A stretch of 15,637 nt of DNA from Chitinophaga pinensis (GTDB taxonomy: Bacteria; Bacteroidota; Bacteroidia; Flavobacteriales_D; Crocinitomicaceae), in contig CAMBMC010000026.1 of assembly GCA_945868555.1 (NCBI GenBank), positions 1 to 15,637 of the forward strand, in the 5' to 3' direction. Under the pieces are notes generated by a model. It saw only the letters and a list, made by a program, of their open reading frames with translations, was not told the DNA's origin and did not search any database. The position numbers were made by a program, and so were the translations under genes. Every line of letters begins with the position of its first letter. Within the stretch, counting starts at the first letter, position 1. This document shows, one piece after another, positions 1 to 6,751 of this stretch.

Positions 1-456
1 ATATTCTGCGTGGTAATCTTCCACATACATGGCATCCCGGTAATATTTCTCCTCAAATGCCAAGCGCACTTTATTCGCTTTAGGCAAAATGAAATGATTC
101 ATAAACAAGGAAATAACCATCAGTATTGTCGCAGAAATCATATAAGGTCTCAAAAACCGATAAAAAGGCCTTCCACTGTTGAGCATCGGTATAATTTCAG
201 AGTCTTGTGCCATTTTTGCGGTAAACCAGATCACCGAAACGAAAATGATCATTGAAGAAAACATGTTCCCATAGAAGAGAATGAAATTGAGGTAATACTC
301 GAAGATGATTCCAGATAGTGGTGCCTGATTGTCGATAAATTCGCTCAAACGTTCCGCCAAATCAAAGACCATCGCTAGAAGCATGATGATTCCCAGCATG
401 AAGAAGAAGGTCGTTAGGAACTTCCGAATGATATATTTATCGAGGATAGACAGCAC
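1..456 (-). CDS. LptF/LptG family permease, N-terminal part (cut by window edge)
   Basis: Reading the minus strand from a GTG at 454-456 gives 152 open codons that run off the left edge. The visible part has a cytoplasmic N-terminus (LDKYIIRKFL), a first membrane helix at about residues 13-33, a second at about 57-79, then the coupling segment SEIIPMLNSGRPFYRFLRP, which resembles the region of LptF/LptG that contacts the LptB ATPase. These are inner-membrane subunits of the LptB2FG transporter that extracts lipopolysaccharide towards the outer membrane. The gene starts one base after the tgt stop codon, so the two are probably co-transcribed and translationally coupled; this pairing is common in Flavobacteriales. 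There is no upstream in-frame ATG before a stop, so GTG (or the next CTG) is the likely start. Whether this is LptF or LptG cannot be decided from the fragment. Confidence 0.88.
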   Translation of the reverse strand, partial: MLSILDKYIIRKFLTTFFFMLGIIMLLAMVFDLAERLSEFIDNQAPLSGIIFEYYLNFILFYGNMFSSMIIFVSVIWFTAKMAQDSEIIPMLNSGRPFYRFLRPYMISATILMVISLFMNHFILPKANKVRLAFEEKYYRDAMYVEDYHAEY

Positions 457-457
457 C

Positions 458-1588
458 TTATAATCGTTGTCCTAGTTTTGGCGTAATCGCATTTTTCCAT
501 TCCACAAACGATCCATCTAAGATTCTCTTGCGTGCTTCTTTCATCAAATCAAGGTAGAATGCCAAGTTGTGAATTGTCGCAATTTGAATTCCCAGGTTTT
601 CACCTGTTTTTATCAAATGTCGCAAATAGGCCTTCGTATACACTTGATCCACAAATGCTTTTCCAGAAGCGTCAATTGGAGAAAAATCCATTTCCCATTT
701 CTTATTTTTAATATTGATTGTTCCTTCCCATGTAAACAGCATGCCGTGTCTTGCATTTCGTGAAGGCATCACGCAATCGAACATATCAATTCCCAAAGCG
801 ATGCATTCCAATAAATTCACTGGCGTACCTACCCCCATTAAATACCTTGGTTTTTCCGTAGGTAATATTTGGCAGACATGATCCGTCATTTCATACAACT
901 CTTCATCTGGTTCACCAACTGAAAGTCCTCCGATGGCATTTCCTACGGCATCAAAGGATGCAATAGTTTCCGCTGATTCGGTCCTTAAATCCTTGTATAC
1001 ACTTCCTTGTATAATTGGAAAAAGTGCTTGATTATAGCCGTATTTTGGTTCTGTTTGTTCCATTCGATCCATGCAGCGTTTCAACCAGCGATGTGTCATG
1101 TGCATCGAGCGTTTTGCATACTGATAATCGCAGGGATAAGGTGTACATTCATCAAAAGCCATAATGATATCGGCACCTATAGAACGTTGAATGTCTATTG
1201 CTCGTTCGGGGGTGAAAAAATGATAACTTCCATCGATGTGAGACTGAAACTTCACCCCCTCTTCATTGATTTTTCTTGAACCGGACAATGAATACACCTG
1301 ATACCCACCACTGTCAGTAAGCATAGGGCGTTCCCAACCAATAAATTGATGGAGACCGCCAGCTGCTTCGAGTACGTCTATACCCGGTCTCAAAAACAAA
1401 TGGTAGGTGTTTCCGAGGATAATCTGTGCATTGATGTCATCGCGCAATTCCTGCTGATGCACACCCTTTACCGATCCAACTGTTCCGACAGGCATGAAAA
1501 TCGGTGTTTCAATTGTGCCGTGATCGGTGTGCATCAATCCTACCCTCGCGCGGGATTTCGTATCGGTATGAAGAAGTTCAAAGTGCAT
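458..1588 (-). CDS. tgt: tRNA-guanine transglycosylase (queuine/preQ1 tRNA-ribosyltransferase)
   Basis: The enzyme swaps guanine 34 of GUN-anticodon tRNAs for preQ1, a step in queuosine synthesis in the cytoplasm. The 376 residues match the usual bacterial length. Visible family motifs are TDSGGYQV with D92, MAFDEC with D146, GGLSVGEP at 220-227, YLMGVGTP, and MFDCVMPSRNARHG with the expected nucleophile D271. The zinc site is unusual: the stretch that normally reads CxCxxC aligns with G309, A311 and D314, and only the fourth ligand, H340 (TIHNL), remains. I recall the same loss in other Bacteroidota Tgt proteins, so it is probably a clade trait and not decay. A Bacteroidota -7 box (TATCTTTG) lies 23 bases upstream of the ATG. 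The lptF/lptG-type gene follows at once. Confidence 0.97.
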   Translation of the reverse strand: MHFELLHTDTKSRARVGLMHTDHGTIETPIFMPVGTVGSVKGVHQQELRDDINAQIILGNTYHLFLRPGIDVLEAAGGLHQFIGWERPMLTDSGGYQVYSLSGSRKINEEGVKFQSHIDGSYHFFTPERAIDIQRSIGADIIMAFDECTPYPCDYQYAKRSMHMTHRWLKRCMDRMEQTEPKYGYNQALFPIIQGSVYKDLRTESAETIASFDAVGNAIGGLSVGEPDEELYEMTDHVCQILPTEKPRYLMGVGTPVNLLECIALGIDMFDCVMPSRNARHGMLFTWEGTINIKNKKWEMDFSPIDASGKAFVDQVYTKAYLRHLIKTGENLGIQIATIHNLAFYLDLMKEARKRILDGSFVEWKNAITPKLGQRL

Positions 1589-1611
1589 AAAATGTTGAAA
1601 ACTAAACGCCG

Positions 1612-1619
1612 CAAAGATA
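1612..1619 (-). promoter_or_regulatory. -7 promoter element for tgt (TAnnTTTG)
   Basis: The minus strand reads TATCTTTG, a perfect match to the TAnnTTTG box used by the primary sigma factor of Bacteroidota. It is 23 bases upstream of the tgt ATG. I see no clear -33 TTG at the usual distance, so the call rests on the -7 box and its position. Confidence 0.6.
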
Positions 1620-1640
1620 AAGCTATTTCATTAGTCCCCC

Positions 1641-1648
1641 CATCTTTG
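1641..1648 (+). promoter_or_regulatory. Probable -7 promoter element for the glycosyltransferase operon
   Basis: CATCTTTG matches TAnnTTTG at all but the first position. It ends 20 bases before the ATG at 1669. It faces away from the tgt box about 22 bases to the left, giving a divergent promoter pair. The TTG at 1651 would lie at or before the start of this transcript, which favours the ATG as the gene start. Confidence 0.45.
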
Positions 1649-1668
1649 CATTGAAGCTTTACGACGAC

Positions 1669-2808
1669 ATGCATTTTATCCCATCTTTCGAGCCATCTGC
1701 ATTTTTTTATGTCTTCCTAACGTTTGGGATCACTGCGCTCATTCACCTTATATATGTGCTTGTTATTCAAGGTAGATTCGCGTTTTACAGGCAAAAAAAA
1801 TCAGCGAAGCAAGACACAACTCTCCCCCCTATTTCTCTGATTATTGCCGCACGAAACGAGTCGGACAATCTGTATGAAAATCTTCCTTTTATTTTAGATC
1901 AAGACTATCCCTTGTTCGAAGTCATTGTCATTAACAACCAATCTGTAGATGATTCGAGTCAACTGCTGCGTTCATTTCAGCACGAATATCCAAACCTGCA
2001 TGTGATCGAAGTTGAGCGCAACCCTCACCTTAGACCGGGAAAGAAACTCTCCATAACCATAGGCATTAAAGGGGCGAAGTATGACCATTTCATATTGACG
2101 GATGCAGATTGTCGTCCAGCTTCGCGCTCATGGCTTCAGTTGATGGCAACATCGTTCACCGAAGAAAAGGAATTGATTATCGGCTATGGTCCCTACACGA
2201 AGTCTGAGGGATTTTTAAACGGTCTTATTCGCTTCGACACCGCCTCTATAGGCATCAGCTATTTTTCGATGGCACTATCCGGATTAACGTATATGGGAGT
2301 TGGCAGAAACATTGGCTATACTAGAAAGCTTTTTGAATCGGTCAATGGATTTCGATCACACTATGAGCTGGCGTCTGGGGACGATGACCTTTTTGTTCAG
2401 GAAGCAGCAACAAAGAAGAATGTCAGGATCAATTTCGATAAAAACACCTTCTGTTACTCTTCACCTTGCCCAGACTGGGATTCATGGATTAGACAGAAAA
2501 CAAGACACTACACGACTACAGACCGTTATGAGGTTATTAAAAAATGGATGTTAGGAATATATCCATTGACCATGTTGGTCTTGCTTATTTCCTTTGTTAT
2601 TTTGATGCTGAGTAATGATTTCCGATGCTTAAGTGCCTCGGTATTCATTTTCGTGACAGGTGTTAAATGGTGGATACAAGGCCGTTGTTTCTATAAATTG
2701 AACGAGGGCAGCTTAGTAAAGTACCTACCATTATGGGATATCATGTATACGATTTTGATGCCGATCATTTATTATTCATCTGAAAAAAAGGCAGCAAACA
2801 AATGGTAG
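1669..2808 (+). CDS. Membrane-anchored family 2 glycosyltransferase
   Basis: The protein has 379 residues from the ATG at 1669; an in-frame TTG at 1651 would add six residues but sits too close to the promoter box. An N-terminal membrane helix (about 14-34) is followed by a GT-A catalytic domain: ISLIIAARNES near 55-65, the DxD-type motif TDADC at 144-148, SGDDDLF near 236-242, and QKTRHY near 276-281, a variant of the QxxRW motif. Three more hydrophobic helices close the protein (about 296-315, 321-336 and 354-370). It probably transfers a sugar from a nucleotide donor to a lipid or polysaccharide at the inner membrane; the acceptor is unknown. Its last bases overlap the sigma factor start (ATGGTAG), which points to coupled translation and one operon. 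Confidence 0.88.
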   Translation: MHFIPSFEPSAFFYVFLTFGITALIHLIYVLVIQGRFAFYRQKKSAKQDTTLPPISLIIAARNESDNLYENLPFILDQDYPLFEVIVINNQSVDDSSQLLRSFQHEYPNLHVIEVERNPHLRPGKKLSITIGIKGAKYDHFILTDADCRPASRSWLQLMATSFTEEKELIIGYGPYTKSEGFLNGLIRFDTASIGISYFSMALSGLTYMGVGRNIGYTRKLFESVNGFRSHYELASGDDDLFVQEAATKKNVRINFDKNTFCYSSPCPDWDSWIRQKTRHYTTTDRYEVIKKWMLGIYPLTMLVLLISFVILMLSNDFRCLSASVFIFVTGVKWWIQGRCFYKLNEGSLVKYLPLWDIMYTILMPIIYYSSEKKAANKW

Positions 2809-3407
2809 AAGGCGAACACTTATCCGACAAAGCACGACATGATCTCATTCTTGTAGAAGCGGCGAAGGCAGGCAATCAAGCGGCATATGCTGAATTGATG
2901 GACCGGTATAGAGAATCGATTTATTACATGATGCTGAAAATGGTGAAAAACCAAGATGATGCCGACGATTTAACGATTGAGGCCTTTGGAAAAGCATTTA
3001 ACCGCCTAGAGCAATACTCTCCAAGTTATGCATTCAGCACATGGCTTTTTAAAATAGCTTCCAACAATTGCATTGACTTTATTCGCAAGAAACGCATCAG
3101 ATTCACTTCTATGGATACCGGATTCACCTCGAGCGATGGTGAAGTAGTCTATATTGAAGCCAAAGCTTCGGTTATGAATCCAGAAGAAACAATCATTCAT
3201 GGGCAAAAAGTATCGCACATGCGCGTCCTTGTGAGCAAATTAAAGCCTCGTTATAGAGAGCTTGTTGAAAAGCGGTATTTCGAAGAATTGAGTTATGAGG
3301 AGATCGCGGATGAATTGAATCTTCCTTTAGGAACAGTTAAAGCACAGTTGTTCCGCGCGCGCGACTTCTTGGCAGGAATGATGGAAAAAACCAAAGACAC
3401 AATTTAA
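2802..3407 (+). CDS. Sigma-70 family (ECF-type) RNA polymerase sigma factor
   Basis: The 201 residues contain only the two regions of a group 4 (ECF) sigma factor. Region 2 spans about 22-98 and includes DADDLTIEAFGKAF and STWLFKIASNNCIDFIRKKR, the -10 binding and core-binding part. Region 4 spans about 140-190 and includes RYRELVEKRYFEELSYEEIA and the recognition helix around LPLGTVKAQLFRARDFL. A 40-residue linker joins them. It would direct RNA polymerase to a special set of promoters. The ATG overlaps the glycosyltransferase stop by seven bases. No anti-sigma gene with a membrane helix follows, unlike many ECF loci; rsmG comes next after 51 bases. How it is controlled and which genes it reads cannot be told from this window. 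Confidence 0.93.
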   Translation: MVEGEHLSDKARHDLILVEAAKAGNQAAYAELMDRYRESIYYMMLKMVKNQDDADDLTIEAFGKAFNRLEQYSPSYAFSTWLFKIASNNCIDFIRKKRIRFTSMDTGFTSSDGEVVYIEAKASVMNPEETIIHGQKVSHMRVLVSKLKPRYRELVEKRYFEELSYEEIADELNLPLGTVKAQLFRARDFLAGMMEKTKDTI

Positions 3408-3458
3408 CCTACGCATTCGACCACCTCAATTTCATCGATAAAACCATGCTTTTTCATC

Positions 3459-4079
3459 ATGAAGCAAATTGAACATTATTTCCCAAATCTTACAGAAATT
3501 CAAAAGAAGCAATTTGACCAATTGGGAAATCTTTACCAGCATTGGAACGAACAAATCAATGTGATTTCCCGCAAAGACACTGAGAATTTTTATGAGAGGC
3601 ATGTCTTGCATTCACTTGGCATTGCCAAGGTAATCGAATTTTCAGAAGGATCTAAAATTCTTGACGTCGGCACTGGCGGTGGGTTTCCAGGTATTCCTCT
3701 AGCCATCCTCTTTCCTGATTGCCAGTTCACCTTAGTTGATTCCATTGGAAAGAAGATTCGGGTTGTCAACGAAGTGAAAAATGAGTTGGGACTCATGAAT
3801 GTAGTCGCGATCCATGATCGAGCTGAAAACATTGATGGCAAATTTGACTTTATTGTAAGTCGTGCAGTAACAGCAATGCCAGATTTCATCCGATGGACGT
3901 ACGGGAAAATCTCAAAGAACAAGCGAAACACATTGAAAAATGGGATTTTGTACCTGAAAGGTGGTGACTTAAGCGAAGAACTTTCAACCGTTAAACAAAA
4001 ATTGAAAATCTTTAATTTGAGTGAACTATTCTCAGAAGAGTTTTTCGAGACAAAAAAGGTCGTTCACGTCAGTCTTTAA
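3459..4079 (+). CDS. rsmG: 16S rRNA (guanine527-N7)-methyltransferase RsmG
   Basis: RsmG (also called GidB) methylates N7 of G527 in 16S rRNA using S-adenosylmethionine. The 206 residues fit the family length. The N-terminal helical part carries NVISRKD (34-40) and FYERHVLHSL (44-53), followed by the SAM-binding motif LDVGTGGGFPGIPLA at about 68-82 and the acidic loop VDSIGKK near 93-99. VSRAV at 133-137 is also typical. It follows the sigma factor gene by 51 bases on the same strand, probably as the last gene of that operon. It meets the next gene tail to tail with only 12 bases between stop codons and no visible terminator hairpin. Confidence 0.96.
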   Translation: MKQIEHYFPNLTEIQKKQFDQLGNLYQHWNEQINVISRKDTENFYERHVLHSLGIAKVIEFSEGSKILDVGTGGGFPGIPLAILFPDCQFTLVDSIGKKIRVVNEVKNELGLMNVVAIHDRAENIDGKFDFIVSRAVTAMPDFIRWTYGKISKNKRNTLKNGILYLKGGDLSEELSTVKQKLKIFNLSELFSEEFFETKKVVHVSL

Positions 4080-4091
4080 CTGACAAACGAA

Positions 4092-4631
4092 CTAGGAAAG
4101 TTTATACTTTTTGAAGAACACGTCCCAATCCCAGATAAAATTCGCCATGACCTCATCGAGTCGCTTTAAAAACAATGGGTTTGGCGCTTGCATGCGTTTG
4201 AAGTAATCATCTTGAAACGCGTTCAAACCATATTTATGAAACATCGCTTTGGACATACCATAAACCATGTTTTTTGAAGGATGATTTACACGGGAAATAA
4301 ACGACTGGTAATCGCGAACAAGCTTTTCAAAATCAGCATCTTTCATATCATAAATGCGCGCTAATTTTTCAAAAATCAACTTTTCAACACGCCCTGCTTG
4401 TTCCGCTTCAAAGGTGCTTTCCAGAAAAGATAAATTACCCACGATAACGATTAAACCAAACTCACCGCTCTCTGTACTCGACATTTCAGGAGATTTCATA
4501 AAAGCAGCATCTTCATTAATGAGAGATGCTACCTCTTTAAATCCATTATCCACCGAATCAAAAATCGCGTTGATGAACACGTTTGCAACTTGGTTGTCCG
4601 AAAGTCTGCGCTTAATCAATGTTCCTAGCAT
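4092..4631 (-). CDS. Uncharacterised 179-residue cytoplasmic protein
   Basis: I do not recognise this family. The product is soluble, with no signal peptide or membrane helix, and looks mostly alpha-helical. A short hydrophobic strand, GLIVIVGNLSFLES, sits near the middle, and the C-terminal third is rich in aromatic and basic residues (FIWDWDVFFKKYKLS at the end). It has normal codon use for the window, an ATG start and a perfect TAAATTTG promoter box 31 bases upstream, so it is very likely a real gene. Its upstream region carries a cluster of TTCAAC repeats that could regulate it. It is convergent with rsmG. No function is proposed. Confidence 0.8.
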   Translation of the reverse strand: MLGTLIKRRLSDNQVANVFINAIFDSVDNGFKEVASLINEDAAFMKSPEMSSTESGEFGLIVIVGNLSFLESTFEAEQAGRVEKLIFEKLARIYDMKDADFEKLVRDYQSFISRVNHPSKNMVYGMSKAMFHKYGLNAFQDDYFKRMQAPNPLFLKRLDEVMANFIWDWDVFFKKYKLS

Positions 4632-4662
4632 AATGTCCTGTGTTGATAATACTTACTACTTA

Positions 4663-4670
4663 CAAATTTA
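4663..4670 (-). promoter_or_regulatory. -7 promoter element for the 179-residue protein gene
   Basis: The minus strand reads TAAATTTG, matching TAnnTTTG exactly, 31 bases upstream of the ATG. The repeat array at 4712-4749 lies 42-86 bases further upstream, a usual place for an activator or repressor site. Confidence 0.5.
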
Positions 4671-4711
4671 ACGATGTAGTGAAGGGGTTGACGGCTTTGG
4701 ACCTTAAGGTT

Positions 4712-4749
4712 TTCAACCAAGTTTTCAACACTATTCAACATATTTCAAC
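4712..4749 (+). repeat. Four direct TTCAAC repeats with near-helical spacing
   Basis: TTCAAC occurs at 4712-4717, 4724-4729, 4734-4739 and 4744-4749, so starts are 12, 10 and 10 bases apart. The last three extend to TTTTCAACA, TATTCAACA and ATTTCAACA. A related nonamer in the other orientation, TGTTGATAA, lies at 4641-4649. Spacing of about one helix turn places the sites on one face of the DNA, as in multi-site protein binding. The array lies in the 220-base gap between the 179-residue protein gene and the ATPase remnant. Which protein binds is unknown; the nonamers are each near, but not equal to, the DnaA box TTWTNCACA. Confidence 0.6.
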
Positions 4750-4851
4750 ACTTTTCGTGAAAGAATCACTCAAAAAGGAAGGGAAAGTCATTCATTGGTC
4801 TTGTCAAAAAGCCCTACTTGTCTATCCATTTTGCCAAAAAAACAGCGACAT

Positions 4852-4984
4852 ATGAAACCAGGATTAAGCGCACAAGAAGCACTACAACGATTGATGAATA
4901 ATGGCACCAGCGAAATTCCAGTTGCCAAATCAAGCGGTATGTTTCGCATCTTAAAAGAAGTACTTACTTCGTGAACCAATGTTT
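4852..4984 (+). pseudogene. Remnant of a cation-transporting P-type ATPase gene (N-terminus only, frameshifted)
   Basis: From the ATG at 4852 the frame gives 40 residues to a TGA at 4972-4974. The text GLSAQEALQRLMNNGTSEIP is typical of the N-terminal cation-ATPase domain (GLS-x-EA-x-RL-x-x-G-x-NE-x-P). Just past the stop another frame reads REPMF, the conserved lead-in to the first membrane helix of these pumps (usually EPMFLLL). Removing one copy of the tandem ACTT at 4962-4969 joins the two into KEVLREPMF, so a 4-bp duplication caused the shift. After MF (about 4984) the homology stops: no membrane helix follows, and the phosphatase gene begins its 3' end at 5017. The other roughly 800 residues of the pump are gone. 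It faces the phosphatase gene tail to tail. The 40-residue frame might still be translated but is unlikely to function. Confidence 0.72.
4962..4969 (+). repeat. Tandem 4-bp duplication (ACTT x2) inside the ATPase remnant
   Basis: ACTTACTT at this point shifts the frame. With a single ACTT the reading frame continues through the conserved REPMF residues. This is a typical slipped-strand or small-duplication mutation. Confidence 0.65.
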
Positions 4985-5016
4985 ACTCACTTGTTGTCCT
5001 TCGACGGTAAAAGAAA

Positions 5017-6672
5017 TCATTTGTCTCCACTCAAAACCTCTAGGATTGGCGTGCCAGTCATTGCGCCACTGCGCTGAAGTTGAAAGATGTGAGACAATGT
5101 CGCAGCGATATCTGTAATTTCAATGGGGCGAAACACATTCTGAGCGGGAATACCTGTGCCATACCAAAGCAGTGGTACGTGGGTATCATAGTTAAATGCT
5201 GAGCCATGGCTTGTCCCTTTGTGTGCTGCGGGATTATCAATTTCTTTCAATAAATAGCCAGGTTCAAGAATAAACACCAAATCACCGCTTGCTTTTGGGT
5301 GAACCCCTTTTAAGACCATTTCTTGCCATTCATCTCTTGCAGCAGAACTCAAATCTGTTGGTGTGTAAACAGCTTTAACCTCTGACCACATGCGAATTTG
5401 ATCCGCTACGAATTCAGCCACTTGATCAATGGTCAAATGAAGTTCCGCTATTTTTTTATGGTCCAAATAAATGTTTTGATTCTCTTCGCACAAGACCAAT
5501 GGATCTCCAAATTTTTCAGTAGTCGCCTTTTTCAATAATTCAAGTGGCTCCTTGACAAACATGTAACCGCCTGGCAACTTCTTATCCACCAAGTATTGCG
5601 GAACAGGAACTACGGCATGATCAGCTGTTAAAAACAATACAAATCTATCTTTTCCGAATTGTTTTTCTAGGGTGCAAATCAATCGTGCAATCTCAATGTC
5701 CAATCGCAAGTACATGTCCTCCAATTCAATTGAACGCATTCCAAACGAATGGCCAGCAATGTCCGGTGTAGAATAGGAAATACAGAGCATATCGGTTTGG
5801 TCATCCATCCCGAGATTCTCTGACACTATCGCCTGAAGGGCAAAATTTGTAAGGTAGGAATTGGCAAAGGGTGTTACTGTAAAAAGTGAGAAATTATTTT
5901 TTCCAGCAGCAAGCGAAGTTGCATTCATTTGCCCCAAATCATAGGGAAATGTTGGTGAAGTTTTCCCTGAAAGAATCTGTTCGTAAGGAGAATCATCAGG
6001 ACCTGAAGCCGTATAGCTTGAGATATCGTAAAGTGTATTCCACGATTGTTTCATGTACTTTTCCGCATTGTCACTGGCATTAAAGTCCTGCACCCATTTT
6101 GGCAATTCACTTTTAAAAAAGGTACTTGTAATGAATTTTCCTGTTGCATAATCAAACCAATACGAGCCATCGCTCAAATGTCCACCCGGTAATATGGCAC
6201 TGCGGTCCTTGATGGAAACAGACACCACTTTTGCACTTGGATACGTCATTTTGAGTTGATCCGTAACGGTATAGGTTTTTAAATTTTTTGGTGAACACAT
6301 ACCTCCAGAAGTAATTGTCCCAACAGATTTCTCGGTCGAATCATAAACACAATTCAATACTTTTCCTGAGTTACGGTCAAACCAATCATTCCCAACGATT
6401 CCATGATTGGCTGGCGTCGTTCCAGTGTAAATACTTGCGTGACCAGGACCTGTATATGTTGGCACGTAATTGTACAGAGTGGTGCGGCAATTTGTGCCAT
6501 CTTGCATGATTTTAGTGAATCCATTTTGACCAAAACGCTCCTGATAGCGATAGAGGTATTCGTAACACATTTGGTCAACCACGATCCCCACAACAATTTT
6601 GGGTTGTGCTGACTTCTGATTGAATGCTACAAGTGGTAAACTAAGTACAATGGAAACAATTAGATTTTTCAT
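5017..6672 (-). CDS. PafA-like secreted alkaline phosphatase
   Basis: The 551 residues begin with a signal peptide (MKNLIVSIVLSLPLVAF) and match the alkaline phosphatase superfamily, close to PafA of Bacteroidota, a phosphate-irrepressible monoesterase of the periplasm or cell surface. Zinc and catalytic residues expected from PafA can be placed: D33, nucleophile T74 in PTYTGPGH, N95 in VGNDWFD, K155 and R157 in SIKDRSA, D304 and H308 in TPDIAGH, D351 and H352 in TADHA, and probably H489 in GTSHGS (H498 is the alternative). The K/R pair is the feature that separates phosphate monoesterases such as PafA from diesterases, so monoesters are the likely substrate. A weak promoter box (TTGCTTTG, minus strand 6701-6708) lies upstream. 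No terminator is visible before the ATPase remnant. Confidence 0.93.
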   Translation of the reverse strand: MKNLIVSIVLSLPLVAFNQKSAQPKIVVGIVVDQMCYEYLYRYQERFGQNGFTKIMQDGTNCRTTLYNYVPTYTGPGHASIYTGTTPANHGIVGNDWFDRNSGKVLNCVYDSTEKSVGTITSGGMCSPKNLKTYTVTDQLKMTYPSAKVVSVSIKDRSAILPGGHLSDGSYWFDYATGKFITSTFFKSELPKWVQDFNASDNAEKYMKQSWNTLYDISSYTASGPDDSPYEQILSGKTSPTFPYDLGQMNATSLAAGKNNFSLFTVTPFANSYLTNFALQAIVSENLGMDDQTDMLCISYSTPDIAGHSFGMRSIELEDMYLRLDIEIARLICTLEKQFGKDRFVLFLTADHAVVPVPQYLVDKKLPGGYMFVKEPLELLKKATTEKFGDPLVLCEENQNIYLDHKKIAELHLTIDQVAEFVADQIRMWSEVKAVYTPTDLSSAARDEWQEMVLKGVHPKASGDLVFILEPGYLLKEIDNPAAHKGTSHGSAFNYDTHVPLLWYGTGIPAQNVFRPIEITDIAATLSHIFQLQRSGAMTGTPILEVLSGDK

Positions 6673-6731
6673 GAAGTAAAATTTGATGCTTAAAATTAGT
6701 CAAAGCAATACATTCGCGTTCATTTCACCAT

Positions 6732-6739
6732 TAACTTTG
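6732..6739 (+). promoter_or_regulatory. -7 promoter element for miaE (TAnnTTTG)
   Basis: TAACTTTG is a perfect match and ends only 12 bases before the miaE ATG, so the mRNA leader should be only a few bases long. No convincing -33 TTG is seen. Confidence 0.6.
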
Positions 6740-6751
6740 CAATAAAAAAAG

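Noticed and set aside
10..255. An 81-residue plus-strand frame at the left edge
   Set aside because: It is antisense to the LptF/LptG-type permease gene, which has clear family motifs.
3446..3466. Imperfect hairpin over the rsmG start (TGCTTTTTCATCATGAAGCA)
   Set aside because: The arms pair only with bulges and the sequence is explained by the coding start. No T-tract follows, so it is not a terminator.
4641..4749. Replication origin (DnaA boxes near rsmG)
   Set aside because: No nonamer equals TTATCCACA or fits TTWTNCACA without a mismatch, and no dnaA, parAB or mnmG gene is in view. The idea is kept only as one reading of the repeat array.
4712..4749. CRISPR-like array
   Set aside because: The repeated unit is only six bases with four-to-six-base spacers, far too small for CRISPR.
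4640..4979. Two small frames in the gap (71 residues plus strand, 63 residues minus strand)
   Set aside because: The first runs through the repeat array and the second is antisense to the ATPase remnant. Neither has a promoter box or recognisable sequence.
5058..5240. A 60-residue minus-strand frame within the phosphatase gene
   Set aside because: It is an out-of-frame shadow of the phosphatase coding region.
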